Both the position numbers and the translations under genes were made by a program. DNA of 64,000 nucleotides. Source: Actinophytocola sp963727495 (GTDB lineage Bacteria; Actinomycetota; Actinomycetes; Mycobacteriales; Pseudonocardiaceae). The stretch covers positions 744,001-808,000 of the forward strand of contig CAVSGQ010000006.1 of assembly GCA_963727495.1 (NCBI GenBank), written 5' to 3'. Shown here piece after piece: positions 15,553 to 24,349 of this stretch (position 1 is its first letter; each line of letters starts with the position of its first letter). Under the pieces are notes generated by a model, which was not told the origin of the DNA, did no database searches, and saw only the letters and a list, made by a program, of their open reading frames with translations.

Positions 15553-16452
15553 TCACTTTGCCGAAGGTTCTCGTGCCGCGCGCAGCTCGGGCAGCACCTC
15601 GGCGGCGACGCGTTCCAGCGTGGCCTCGCGGCCCGCGTAGACCCCGTCCGGGCGCGGCCAGTGCACGACCAGGTCGGTGAAGCCGAGCTCGGCGGCCCGG
15701 CCGGCGGCCTCGCGGAAGTACTCCACGCTGGACAGCGAGTACCGCGGGCCCGCGTCGACCAGCAGGTACCGGTGCAGGTCGGGGCCGTCGGCGGCCTTCT
15801 CGCCGAAGACCTCGGCCAGCTCGCCGACACCGCGCCACCACGCCTCGCCGCCGGCGTCGTCGTCCCGCGCGCGGCCGCTGGTGACCCAGCCCTGCCCGTA
15901 CCGGGCGGCGAGGCCCATCGAGCGCGGGCCGTTGGCGGCGACCACGAACGGCAGCCGCGGGTGCTGCACGCAGCCGGGCGCCGAGCGGGCGTCGACCGAG
16001 GTGAAGTACTGGCCGTCGATGGTGGTGCGCTCCGCGGTGAGCAGCGAGTCGAGCTGGGCGAGGAACTCGGCGAAGCGGTCCACCCGGGGCCTCGGGGCCG
16101 GCGCCTCGCCGCCGAGCACCACGTTGTCGTAGCCGGCGATGCCACCCGCGCCGACACCGAGGACCATCCGCCCGCCGGACACGTCGTCGAGCGCGAGCAG
16201 GCTGCGCGCGAAGGGCACCGGGTGGCGGAAGTTCGGCGAGGCCACCATGGTGCCCAGCCGGATCCGCCGGGTGACCATCGCGGCCGCGGTCAGCGTCGGG
16301 ACGGCGTCGAACCACGGGCCGTCGACCAGCGACCGCCAGCCGATGTGGTCGTAGGTCCAGGCGTGGTCGAAGCCGTAGGTCTCGGCGGCCCGCCACCGGG
16401 GCTCGGCGAGCAGCCAGCGGTACTCGGGGAGGATGACGATGCCGACTCGCAT
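15553..16452 (-). CDS. LLM class flavin-dependent oxidoreductase
   Basis: A 299-residue luciferase-like monooxygenase fold protein (TIM barrel, FMN or F420 dependent). Family features are MRVGIVILPEYRW, FDHAWTYDHIGWR, IRLGTMVASPNFRHPVPFAR (substrate/flavin loop), GRMVLGVGAGG and ELGFTDLVVHWPRPDG. The LGVGAGG type suggests F420-using members, but the cofactor cannot be settled by eye. The start ATG overlaps the stop of the upstream membrane-protein gene (TGATG), indicating co-translation. Substrate unknown. Confidence 0.88.
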   Translation of the reverse strand: MRVGIVILPEYRWLLAEPRWRAAETYGFDHAWTYDHIGWRSLVDGPWFDAVPTLTAAAMVTRRIRLGTMVASPNFRHPVPFARSLLALDDVSGGRMVLGVGAGGIAGYDNVVLGGEAPAPRPRVDRFAEFLAQLDSLLTAERTTIDGQYFTSVDARSAPGCVQHPRLPFVVAANGPRSMGLAARYGQGWVTSGRARDDDAGGEAWWRGVGELAEVFGEKAADGPDLHRYLLVDAGPRYSLSSVEYFREAAGRAAELGFTDLVVHWPRPDGVYAGREATLERVAAEVLPELRAAREPSAK

Positions 16453-16919
16453 CAGTACGGGTATCCCGTCGGTCGGGGCGAGTACTGCTGCGAGTACCGC
16501 GCCGGCGTGCGCTGGTAGCCGCGCATGGCGCGGCCGGTGGCCGGCAGCAGCACCAGGACGGTCGCGGCGGTCCAGAGCAGGAACGACACGAGCACCATCG
16601 CGATGAACTCGGCGCCACCGTCGGCGAGCAGCTTGATGATCGCGTAGAGGTAGTAGACGGTGACCACGCCGCCGATGAAGCCGAGGATCCAGCGGACGAA
16701 GTCCAGCCGGGCGAACAGGACCAGCGCGAACACCAGCGTCGAGCAGGCGGCCGTCATCGTGGCCGAGACGGCGAAGTCGACGTTGCCGGTCAGGTCCGCG
16801 GAGAACGCGGCGCCGACGAGCGCGACCAGCACGTCGACGTCGTCCGCGGTGCCGTCCCAGCCGATGATCGCGATGACCAGGGCCAGCACGCCGCAGATGA
16901 GGAACACCCCGGCGCACAC
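16452..16919 (-). CDS. four-helix membrane protein, N-terminus probably frameshifted
   Basis: A 155-residue fragment with four hydrophobic helices (VFLICGVLALVIAIIGW, LVFALVLFARLDFVRWIL, VVTVYYLYAIIKLLADG, VSFLLWTAATVLVLLPATG) and a Tyr/Pro/Gln tail. The true N-terminus is probably at the GTG at 17049, reading SHGPPPGYPQQPYGPPQPGY: a Pro/Gly/Tyr-rich region whose repeats continue in register with the helices only if one base in CCGGCCGGCC (16961-16970) is removed. A real indel or sequencing error is equally possible. Pro/Gly/Tyr-rich N-termini followed by membrane helices are common in actinomycetes; function unknown. Confidence 0.65.
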   Translation of the reverse strand: MCAGVFLICGVLALVIAIIGWDGTADDVDVLVALVGAAFSADLTGNVDFAVSATMTAACSTLVFALVLFARLDFVRWILGFIGGVVTVYYLYAIIKLLADGGAEFIAMVLVSFLLWTAATVLVLLPATGRAMRGYQRTPARYSQQYSPRPTGYPY

Positions 16920-17099
16920 GTAGGCCAGGGCGGTGCCCGGGGGCCGTGGCGGACCGTAACCCGGCCGGCCCGTAGCCCGGCGGTCCGTAGCCGGGCTGCG
17001 GCGGTCCGTACGGCTGCTGCGGGTAACCGGGCGGTGGTCCGTGGCTCACGTTTCGCACCGTAGTCGAAGGGACCGACGGCCAGCGGGGAAGATGGGCAC

Positions 17100-17933
17100 G
17101 TGGACAGACCGAAGCTGGTGGCCTCCGACGTGGACGGGACGCTGCTCGACCCGATGGAACGGCTGACCCCGCGCACGGCGGGCGTGATCGCCAAGGTCGT
17201 CGCGTCGGACACGCCGTTCGTCCTGGTCACCGGCCGGCCGCCACGATGGGTCACCCCGGTGGCGCGGGTCGCGGGCCTGACGGGCTACGCGGTGTGCACC
17301 AACGGCGCGGCGGTCTACGACCTCGGCGCGGACCGGGCCGTGTCGGTACGCGGGCTGGACCCGATGCTGCTGCACGACGTGACGCACGCGCTGCGGCGGG
17401 TGCTGCCGGACATCCGGGTCGCGACCGAGCGGACCACGCCGGACCCGAGGTCCGACTTCGCGACCGAGCCGGGGTTCCGCAACCCGTGGGGCAACCCGGC
17501 CGGGGTGGACGAGGACTCCATGGACGGGGAGAACAACGAGGTACCGACCGCCGAGGTGCTGGGCCACCCGGCCACCAAGCTGCTGATCAGGCACCGTGAG
17601 CTGGCCAGCGACGAGCTGGCGTCCGCGGCCGTGTCGGTGCTCGACGGCGCCGCGCTGGAGATCACCTACTCGACCAACCGCGGGCTGATCGAGGTGTCCG
17701 CGGCCGGGGTGACCAAGGCGACCGGGCTGGCCGAGGTGTGCGCGCTGCTGGACGTCGCGCCGCGGGACGTGGTCGCCTTCGGCGACATGCCCAACGATGT
17801 GGACATGCTGCGCTGGGCGGGGCACGGTGTGGCGATGGCGAACGCACATCGCGACGTGCTGACCGCGGCCGACGAAGTGACCGCGACGAACTCCCGGGAC
17901 GGGGTGGCGCGGGTCCTGGAACGGTGGTTCTGA
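17100..17933 (+). CDS. HAD family hydrolase, Cof type (Rv3813c-like)
   Basis: A 277-residue haloacid-dehalogenase superfamily phosphatase of the Cof subfamily. Motif I is LVASDVDGTLLDP (catalytic D-x-D), motif II FVLVTGRPPRW, motif III lysine in GVTKATGLAEV, and motif IV DVVAFGDMPNDVDMLRWAGH. The large cap domain between motifs II and III defines the IIB subclass, usually acting on small sugar phosphates or nucleotides. GTG start at 17100. It overlaps the histidine phosphatase gene by one base (TGATG). M. tuberculosis has the equivalent gene Rv3813c near glf. Confidence 0.9.
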   Translation: MDRPKLVASDVDGTLLDPMERLTPRTAGVIAKVVASDTPFVLVTGRPPRWVTPVARVAGLTGYAVCTNGAAVYDLGADRAVSVRGLDPMLLHDVTHALRRVLPDIRVATERTTPDPRSDFATEPGFRNPWGNPAGVDEDSMDGENNEVPTAEVLGHPATKLLIRHRELASDELASAAVSVLDGAALEITYSTNRGLIEVSAAGVTKATGLAEVCALLDVAPRDVVAFGDMPNDVDMLRWAGHGVAMANAHRDVLTAADEVTATNSRDGVARVLERWF

Positions 17934-18415
17934 TGGCCGCCGAACGAACCCTGGTGGTGATCCGGCACGCCAAGTCCGACTGGGGGCAGGCGGTGCCCGA
18001 CGACCAGCGCCCGCTCAACGAGCGGGGCAGGCGGGACGCACCGGCCGTCGGGCGGTGGCTGGCCGAGCACGTCGGCGCGCTGGACCTGGTCGTGTGCTCG
18101 ACCGCGGCCCGGGCGCGGCAGACCTGGCGGCTGGCCGCCGGGGCCGTGCCGAAGGTCCGGGCCCGCTACGACGCGCGGGTGTACGGCGCCGAACCGGGGG
18201 AGCTGATGTCGGTGCTCGACGAGCTGGGCGACGACCTGCACACGGTCGCGCTGGTGGGGCACAACCCGGGACTCGCGGAACTGGTCGAGACGCTCTCGAA
18301 CGAGCGGCTGGAGCTGCGCACGTCGGCGGTCGCGGTGCTGCGATGGGACGGGACCTGGGCGGACGTGTGGGCCCGGCGCGCCGCGCTGGTCACACACGCC
18401 ACGCCCAGGGGTTGA
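17933..18415 (+). CDS. SixA-like histidine phosphatase family protein
   Basis: A 160-residue histidine phosphatase of the SixA type. The phosphohistidine motif is VVIRHAKSDWGQ (RHG-like, as RHA in SixA); the second arginine lies in CSTAARARQTW, and the second catalytic histidine in VALVGHNPGLAELVE. SixA in E. coli dephosphorylates phosphohistidine on a signalling HPt domain; actinobacterial members are of unknown substrate. It is co-translated with the HAD phosphatase and ends 16 bases from the convergent hypothetical gene. Confidence 0.87.
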   Translation: MAAERTLVVIRHAKSDWGQAVPDDQRPLNERGRRDAPAVGRWLAEHVGALDLVVCSTAARARQTWRLAAGAVPKVRARYDARVYGAEPGELMSVLDELGDDLHTVALVGHNPGLAELVETLSNERLELRTSAVAVLRWDGTWADVWARRAALVTHATPRG

Positions 18416-18431
18416 CCGAGGTCGAGAGGGG

Positions 18432-18785
18432 CTACGAGGGGTCGTCCTTGACCGATCGCAGCGCGATGGGAGCGCCGGCGAGGTCCTCCTCGTTGCAGAG
18501 CAGCTTGACGTCGTAGTAAGGGGAGCCCTCACTGTCGTCGTAGTCGAGGTGGATGGCGATCACGTCGACGGGCTCACCGAGCCACTCCTGGGTCCGCCGC
18601 AGCCAGGCGGCCGACCTTTCCAGGGCGGTGGGGAGGTCGTCGTCGCGGAACTCGACCGGGCGGTAGGGAACGCCGTAGACCTGGTCCTCCTGGTGAGGGG
18701 GCTTGGGCAGGTCGACAGATACACCGGCGTCATCGAGGTCGAGTGCGATGGATCGGGGCTGGTCACTAGCGAGCTCGCTCACCAT
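18432..18785 (-). CDS. hypothetical protein
   Basis: A 117-residue acidic protein with no family I recognise. The start ATG at 18785 has GGGAGA seven bases upstream; a longer frame to 18854 lacks a good ribosome site. Sequence features: an amphipathic helix TALERSAAWLRRTQEWLGEP followed by a beta strand VDVIAIHLDYDD and a second strand YYDVKLLCNEEDL. The composition is that of a small cytosolic alpha/beta protein. It lies convergent to the SixA-like gene and divergent from the cold-shock gene. Confidence 0.65.
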   Translation of the reverse strand: MVSELASDQPRSIALDLDDAGVSVDLPKPPHQEDQVYGVPYRPVEFRDDDLPTALERSAAWLRRTQEWLGEPVDVIAIHLDYDDSEGSPYYDVKLLCNEEDLAGAPIALRSVKDDPS

Positions 18786-18960
18786 ATGAGCGTCTCCCAG
18801 CAGGTGATCGGCCGCAACCCTTCTGGTGCGTCGATCGTGCCCGGTGTGGTTCACTGTGGCCTGGTCGTAATTTGAGTTCGTGTTGGATCACGCACGCGGA
18901 ACGCGGCCAGGGTTGTCGCAACCGCGGCGGCTTGCAATTTTTGGTGTTCAGGAGAACGTA

Positions 18961-19164
18961 GTGGCACAGGGAACTGTGAAGTGGTTCAACTCCGAGAAGG
19001 GCTTCGGCTTCATCGCGCCGGACGACGGCAGCGCCGATGTCTTCGTCCACTACTCGGAGATTCAGGGCAACGGCTTCCGTAGCCTGGACGAGAACCAGCG
19101 CGTGGAGTTCGAGATCGGCCAGGGCCAGAAGGGCCCGCAGGCCACCGGCGTGCGCGCGGTCTGA
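18961..19164 (+). CDS. cold-shock protein (CspA family)
   Basis: A 67-residue single-domain OB-fold RNA chaperone. RNP1 is KGFGFI and RNP2 VFVHYSEI, inside the typical start AQGTVKWFNSEKGFGFIAP. It binds single-stranded RNA and DNA and helps translation at low temperature or under stress. The GTG at 18961 is preceded by AGGAGA (18950-18955). The 175-base stretch between this gene and the divergent 18785 start includes a comparatively AT-rich leader (GGCTTGCAATTTTTGGTG) that may act as a structured 5' UTR, as in many csp genes. Confidence 0.95.
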   Translation: MAQGTVKWFNSEKGFGFIAPDDGSADVFVHYSEIQGNGFRSLDENQRVEFEIGQGQKGPQATGVRAV

Positions 19165-19177
19165 TCTTCCCCTCGCA

Positions 19178-19219
19178 ACACTGAGGGCCACCGGGGTCGT
19201 CCCTGGTGGCCCTCAGTGT
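19178..19219. terminator. bidirectional terminator between csp and glfT2
   Basis: Perfect 15-base inverted repeat ACACTGAGGGCCACC / GGTGGCCCTCAGTGT with a 12-base loop, placed 14 bases after the csp stop and 12 bases before the convergent glfT2 stop. The symmetric position suggests it ends transcription from both sides. Confidence 0.85.
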
Positions 19220-19230
19220 GTCCGGGGCGG

Positions 19231-21120
19231 CTAGCTCTCGAAGTACTTGCGCCAGGCCTCGACCGAGGTCAGCTCCGGCAGCGCGGCCTTGTACTGCTCG
19301 ACCAGGCGCGGCCACTCGGCGGCGAGCCGCCGGTAGTTGTGCGCCGAACGCAGCGCGAGCTCGCGGAACAGCTTCGGGTCGCGGCGGCGGAACGCCACCC
19401 CGCTGCCGTCGGCGTTGGAGACCGTGGCGCTGTCGAGGTTGCCGAGCAGGAACCAGCGCGCGCCGTGCGCGGGGATGTTGACCTGCGGGCGCTCGCTCGC
19501 CGCCGGGGCCGGCGGCCGCAGGTTGTGCAGCACGGCCCGGCCCGCGCGGACCGCGATCGTGCGGGCGCTCGCCGGCGGGCGCAGCATCTGCTCGGCCCTG
19601 GCCATGTCGAAGCTCGGCGGCGGGTAGTCCCCGGCCGACGGCTGGAACTGGGCGTCGGTGTACTGCCGGCGGATCCGCTGGACCTCCGGCAGCGCCGTGG
19701 CCAGCATGTCGAACAGCCGTTCGGGGCCGGCCATGAAGTCCTCGAGCGCCTTCATCTCCAGCGCCACGGTCGAGTACTCCATCGACAGCAGCCGCCGCGC
19801 GGTGGTCCGCGCGCCCTGCGCGAGCAGCATCCTGCGCATGTCGTGCGGGGCGTGCAGCGCGGCCATGACCAGCCGGTTGCGCAGGTGGAAGTAGACCGTC
19901 CAGTCCTTGGTGTCGCTCTTGTCCGTCCACGGCTCGTGCCAGACCGCCGAGCCGGGCATCGTCACCGTCGGGATGCCCTTGGCGAGGGCGCGCAGCGAGT
20001 ACTCCGCGTCGTCGCACTTGATGAACAGCGGCAGCGGCAGCCCGTTGCGCTCCACGACCTCGCGCGGGAACAGGCACATCCACCAGCCGTTGTAGGTGGC
20101 GTCGATGCGCCGGTGCAGCGCGCGGGTCTCGCGCAGCGAGTGCTTGGCGAAGTCGTGGTCCCACACCGCGCCGGGCGCGCGACGCCACACGAACGACGCC
20201 AGGTCGACGACCTCGCCGTTGGTGTGCAGCCGCGAGCGGGCCTGCAGGTTGAGCATCTGGCTGCCGACGATGAGCGGCTTCTTCGCGGCCCGGGCGAACG
20301 CGTTGGACCGCAGGATCGAGTCCGGCTCCAGTGCGATGTCGTCGTCCATCAGCAGGATCTGGTCGACGAAGCCCGGCTGGGTGTGGTCGACGGCCTCGTA
20401 CAGGGACCGGGTGAACCCGCCCGCGCCGCCCAGGTTGGCCTGCTCGATGACCTCCAGCCGGCCGCCGAGCGCCTGCTGGGCCTCGGCGAAGCGCTCGTGC
20501 TCGCGGATCTTGCGGGTGCCCTGGTCGGCGACGAACACCTTGCTGACCACGTCCAGCACCGCCGGGTCCTCGCCGAGCGCGATCAGCGACGCCACGCAGT
20601 CGTCGAGCCGGTTGAACGTGGTGATGCCGACCGCGACCTTCTGCGCCGGCAGCGGCTCGTCGGCCAGCCACGCCGCGTCGGTGATCTCCAGGCTGTCGTT
20701 CTCGGTGAACACGTCGAACCACACCCAGCCGCCGTCCTCGAACGGGGCCAGGTCGACCCGGAACTCCAGTGTCCGCCGGTCCTCGGCGGGCCGCACGAGC
20801 TCACCGGTCAGGTGCGCGATGTCACCGTTGAGCTTGGACCGGTACACCTCGACCCGGCCGGCGCCGCGCACGCTCATCCGCAGCGTGACGTGCCGGATGC
20901 GGGTCCACCGCTTCCAGTAGCTCGCCGGGAACGCGTTGAAGTAGGACGCGAAGGACACCCGGGCGGACGCCGGCACCACCACGTCCCGGCGCCCCGCGAC
21001 GTGGCTGTGCGTGCCCTCCGGCTCGTCGACGTACAGCGGGCGCACGTCCAGCGGGTCGGTGTCCCGCGGCATGATCACCCGCTGCAGCACGCGATCGGGA
21101 TCGGGTTGCGGCTCGGCCAC
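19231..21120 (-). CDS. glfT2: galactofuranosyltransferase GlfT2
   Basis: Bifunctional GT2 enzyme that polymerises galactan with alternating beta-1,5 and beta-1,6 galactofuranose from UDP-Galf. The 629 residues align well with mycobacterial GlfT2 (637): VSFASYFNAFPASYWKRWT in the N-terminal beta domain, AVGITTFNRLDDCVASL, NLGGAGGFTRS, the metal motif LLMDDDIALEPDSILR, LHRRIDATYNGWWMC, LFIKCDDAEYSLRA, and WHEPW with the metal-binding His. Oddly, the tryptophan before the catalytic DD (W370 in M. tuberculosis) is cysteine here. GTG at 21120 is chosen because AGGAGG precedes it. The gene has moved away from glf and ubiA relative to mycobacteria. Confidence 0.93.
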   Translation of the reverse strand: MAEPQPDPDRVLQRVIMPRDTDPLDVRPLYVDEPEGTHSHVAGRRDVVVPASARVSFASYFNAFPASYWKRWTRIRHVTLRMSVRGAGRVEVYRSKLNGDIAHLTGELVRPAEDRRTLEFRVDLAPFEDGGWVWFDVFTENDSLEITDAAWLADEPLPAQKVAVGITTFNRLDDCVASLIALGEDPAVLDVVSKVFVADQGTRKIREHERFAEAQQALGGRLEVIEQANLGGAGGFTRSLYEAVDHTQPGFVDQILLMDDDIALEPDSILRSNAFARAAKKPLIVGSQMLNLQARSRLHTNGEVVDLASFVWRRAPGAVWDHDFAKHSLRETRALHRRIDATYNGWWMCLFPREVVERNGLPLPLFIKCDDAEYSLRALAKGIPTVTMPGSAVWHEPWTDKSDTKDWTVYFHLRNRLVMAALHAPHDMRRMLLAQGARTTARRLLSMEYSTVALEMKALEDFMAGPERLFDMLATALPEVQRIRRQYTDAQFQPSAGDYPPPSFDMARAEQMLRPPASARTIAVRAGRAVLHNLRPPAPAASERPQVNIPAHGARWFLLGNLDSATVSNADGSGVAFRRRDPKLFRELALRSAHNYRRLAAEWPRLVEQYKAALPELTSVEAWRKYFES

Positions 21121-21143
21121 GTCGGTTTCCTCCTGGGATGGGC

Positions 21144-21749
21144 CTACGGCTGCCGGTCGGCGACCAGCACGAACTCGTTGTATGTGAAGAACCGGCCGGC
21201 GAACCGCGGGAACGGGAAGGACAGCGCCCTGGTCCGGGCGAAGCCCAGCCGGCGCGCCACGTCGGTGAGCGCGGCGAAGTCCGCGAACTCGACGTGCGTG
21301 CTGTCGCTGCGGTAGCCGGCCTCCTGGGGGCAGACCAGCACGAGGCGCGCGTCGGGCGCCAGGTGGTCCAGGTAGCCGGCGAGGGTCTCGACGGCCTGCG
21401 CGCGGGGCATGTGCTCGACGAGGTGCGCGGCGAGCATCCCGCCGAACCGGCCGGGCGCGGCGTACTCGCTGCCGGCGAACTCCTCGACGGTGAACGCGGT
21501 CAGCCCGCGGCGCCGGCACTCGGCGATCGAGTGCGCGTTGTGGTCGACGCCGACCCCGCGGGGGGCCAGGTGGGCCAGGCAGCGGCCGATGCCGCAGCCG
21601 ACCTCCAGCACCTCCCGATCGCCGAACAGGCGACGCAGGTTCCACCGGTACGGCCGCTGCACGTCCAGCAGCCGCTTCCACAGCGGCTGCTCGAGACGGC
21701 GGAGGCGCTCGGTGTACTCCTCGCCCTCGGTCGAATCAAGGGAAGCCAT
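21144..21749 (-). CDS. class I SAM-dependent methyltransferase
   Basis: A 201-residue class I methyltransferase. Motif I is VLEVGCGIGRCLAHLAPRGV, followed by the acidic loop VDHNAHSIAECR, the motif-IV region GMLAAHLVEHMPRAQAVETL and LVLVCPQEAGYRSD. The domain order matches small-molecule or lipid-linked methylases of the UbiE/Bioc type. It ends 23 bases before the GTG of glfT2 on the same strand, so it is probably the first gene of a glfT2 operon; an envelope-glycan or lipid substrate is inference. An ATG at 21758 is an alternative start. Confidence 0.85.
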   Translation of the reverse strand: MASLDSTEGEEYTERLRRLEQPLWKRLLDVQRPYRWNLRRLFGDREVLEVGCGIGRCLAHLAPRGVGVDHNAHSIAECRRRGLTAFTVEEFAGSEYAAPGRFGGMLAAHLVEHMPRAQAVETLAGYLDHLAPDARLVLVCPQEAGYRSDSTHVEFADFAALTDVARRLGFARTRALSFPFPRFAGRFFTYNEFVLVADRQP

Positions 21750-21898
21750 GCTGGGCATGGTAACGACCGGGCCACGACCGCTCCGGACGCCCTTTGTCCA
21801 CAGGCCGTCCGCGGTCGCGCCGTGCCGTCGGCACGCGCCGACACGCCGGGTTCCGGGGGCCGCAGGCCGCCGGAACTACCATTCCCGGGTCGATCTCG

Positions 21899-24349
21899 GT
21901 GAGGGGCGGGTCTGGATTGCGCCGGCTGCGTCCGGAGGTGGTGTGCTGCGCGGTCGTCGCGCTGTGCGCGCTCGGCATCGTCGGGTGGCGGCTGGGCCCG
22001 AGCCTCGCCGGGCAGCGGGTGTTCCTCGGGCTGGACCTGTTCTCCCGGTTCCCGCCCTGGTCGGCGACCATGGACCGGGGCGTCACGAACTTCTACGTCT
22101 TCGACAACCTCGACTTCTTCGTGCCCGCGTACGCGCAGATCCGCGAGCGCCTGCTCGCCGGGGACCTCGCCGCGTGGAGCCCCTTCACCAGCGGCGGCAC
22201 CCCGCTGCTCGGCATCCCCATCCACGGCGTGCTCTCCCCCGCCCGCTGGCCCTACCTGCTGCTCCCGACCTGGCTCGCGCCCGCCTGGGCCAAGCTCGCC
22301 GACCTCGTCCTCGCCGGCGGTGGCGCCTACCTGCTGCTGCGCCGGCTCGGCGGCGGACGCCCGGCCGCCTGGCTGGCCGCGCTGACCTACCCGCTGACCG
22401 GGTTCCTGCTGGCCTGGGCGAACTGGCCGCAGGCCGCGGTGGCCGCGACGATCCCGGGCCTGTTCTGGGCGGTCGAGCGGTTCGTCCAGGAGCGGCGGGT
22501 GCGCGCGGCGGCGCCGGTCGCGGTCGCCGTCGCGATCCTGATGTTCGGCGGGTTCCCGGCGGTCGCCGGGCTCGCGCTCTACGCCGCCGGGGCGTACTTC
22601 CTGGTGCGGCTCCTCGCCGGGCGCCCGCCGCCGCGCCGGGCGCTGCGGGACACCGGGCTCGCGCTGGCCGCGGTCGGCACCGGCCTGGCGGTGAGCGCCG
22701 TGCAGGTGCTGCCGTTCGCGCGCACGTTCCTCGCCGACGTCGACCTCGGCTACCGCGAGGCCGGGTTCGAGCGGGTCGAGCCGTGGCGCTACCTGTTCAG
22801 CGCCGTGCTGCCGGACAGCTTCGCCGCGAACCACCTGCCGGTGTACTCCGGGCCGTTCAACCCGATCGAGGTCAACGCCTACCTGGGCTCGGCGGTGCTG
22901 GTGCTGGCCGCGGTCGCGCTGCTGCGCCCGTCGCGGGCGGTGCGGGGTGCGCGGGCGTACCTGGCCGGGCTCGCCGTGGCGAGCGTGCTGCTCGTGTGGG
23001 TGCAGGGCCCGCTGCTGTCCTGGCTCGGCGCGCTGCCGGTGTTCGCCGACAACCCGATCGGGAGAGTGCGGGCGCTGCTGTGCTTCGCGGTCGCGGTGCT
23101 CGCCGCGCTCGGGTTCGACGCCGTGGTCCGCGCCGAGCGGCGGCGGTTCGAGGCCGTCGTGCTGGTCGCCGGCGTGGCCGCGCTGTGGCTGGGCTGCCGG
23201 TGGGCGCTGGCGCGCTTCGGCGACCTGCTGGCGCCCGCGCGGGGCGTCGACCTCGCGCTCGCGGTGGGCGGCGCGGCGGTGGTGGCCGGGCTCGTGGTGG
23301 CCGCCCGGGGGCACGCCAGGTGGGTCGCGGCCTGCGCGATCCCGCTGGTCGTGGCCGTGCAGGGGCTGGCCGCGAGCGGGTACTACTGGCCGACCGGGGA
23401 CCGCTCGGCGTTCTACCCGCCCGGCCCGGTGCAGACCTACCTCGCCGCGCACCAGGGGCACGACCGGGTGGCCACGGCCGGGCCGGCGCTGTGGCCGAAC
23501 GCGACCGCGGTCTACGGCATCCGCACGGTCACCGGGCACGCGTTCACCCCGGTGCGGATGAAGGAACTGCTCACCGCGATCGACCCGCGCGCGTTCGGGC
23601 GGCCCACGGCGAGCAGGCTCGACCCGGCCGACCCGGCGCTGGCGGGCTCGCCGGGCCTGGACCGGCTGGCCGCGCGCTACTGGGTGAACCGCGACGGCGC
23701 GCCCGCGCCGGGGCTGTCGCGGGCCTTCGCCGCCGACGGGCTCACCGTCTGGGCCCGACCGGACAGCCTGCCGCGCATCCGCTGGGCGTCGGCCACCCGG
23801 GTCGTCGCCGACCGGGCCGAACGGCTCGACACGCTCGCGCACACCCGGCTGCCGGCGGACACCGTCGTGCTGGACTCCCCCGGCGCACCCGTGGCCGGCC
23901 GGCCGGCGCGCGTCCGCGTGGTCGAGGACAGCGGCGACACCGTCCGGGTGCGGGTCGATGCCGGCGGTGCGGGGTACCTGGTCGTCGCCGACAACGTGCA
24001 GACCGACTGGGTGGCCACGGTCGACGGCACGGTCACGCCCGTGGTGGCCGCGGACCACGCCCTGGGGGCAGTGCACGTGGACGCGGGTGACCACGACATC
24101 GCCCTGCGCTACAGTCCACGCGGCAGGACGACGGGTATCCGGCTGTCGGCCGCGGCGACGCTGCTGCTGGTCACGGCCGCGGCACCACCCTGGTTCTGGC
24201 GCAGACCGGGCCCTCGACGCCGAGGTGTGGCCGACCGGCCTGTTCGTACCCCAGCGATCGACGACCGACCCGATCCGGCGTCTGGAGACGACAGTGAACG
24301 CAAACCAGCACGTCAGCCTCGGCGCGACCGCCCCCGACGGCGCGGGTGA
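21899..24349 (+). CDS. YfhO family membrane protein (putative GT-C glycosyltransferase)
   Basis: An about 816-residue polytopic protein with some 12-13 membrane helices and a C-terminal extracytoplasmic beta-rich domain (about residues 600-770, ending VQTDWVATVDG). YfhO proteins of Firmicutes transfer sugars from undecaprenyl-phosphate carriers to teichoic acids outside the cell. Typical signatures here are VFLGLDLFSRFPPW and GVTNFYVFDNLDFFVPAYAQ near the first helix, and FNPIEVNAYLGSAVLVLAAV. GTG at 21899 is a best guess; a TTG at 21917 after GGGGCGGG is also possible. The last 56 bases overlap the next GT2 gene, and the Arg-rich tail may reflect read-through past the original end. Confidence 0.8.
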   Translation: MRGGSGLRRLRPEVVCCAVVALCALGIVGWRLGPSLAGQRVFLGLDLFSRFPPWSATMDRGVTNFYVFDNLDFFVPAYAQIRERLLAGDLAAWSPFTSGGTPLLGIPIHGVLSPARWPYLLLPTWLAPAWAKLADLVLAGGGAYLLLRRLGGGRPAAWLAALTYPLTGFLLAWANWPQAAVAATIPGLFWAVERFVQERRVRAAAPVAVAVAILMFGGFPAVAGLALYAAGAYFLVRLLAGRPPPRRALRDTGLALAAVGTGLAVSAVQVLPFARTFLADVDLGYREAGFERVEPWRYLFSAVLPDSFAANHLPVYSGPFNPIEVNAYLGSAVLVLAAVALLRPSRAVRGARAYLAGLAVASVLLVWVQGPLLSWLGALPVFADNPIGRVRALLCFAVAVLAALGFDAVVRAERRRFEAVVLVAGVAALWLGCRWALARFGDLLAPARGVDLALAVGGAAVVAGLVVAARGHARWVAACAIPLVVAVQGLAASGYYWPTGDRSAFYPPGPVQTYLAAHQGHDRVATAGPALWPNATAVYGIRTVTGHAFTPVRMKELLTAIDPRAFGRPTASRLDPADPALAGSPGLDRLAARYWVNRDGAPAPGLSRAFAADGLTVWARPDSLPRIRWASATRVVADRAERLDTLAHTRLPADTVVLDSPGAPVAGRPARVRVVEDSGDTVRVRVDAGGAGYLVVADNVQTDWVATVDGTVTPVVAADHALGAVHVDAGDHDIALRYSPRGRTTGIRLSAAATLLLVTAAAPPWFWRRPGPRRRGVADRPVRTPAIDDRPDPASGDDSERKPARQPRRDRPRRRG

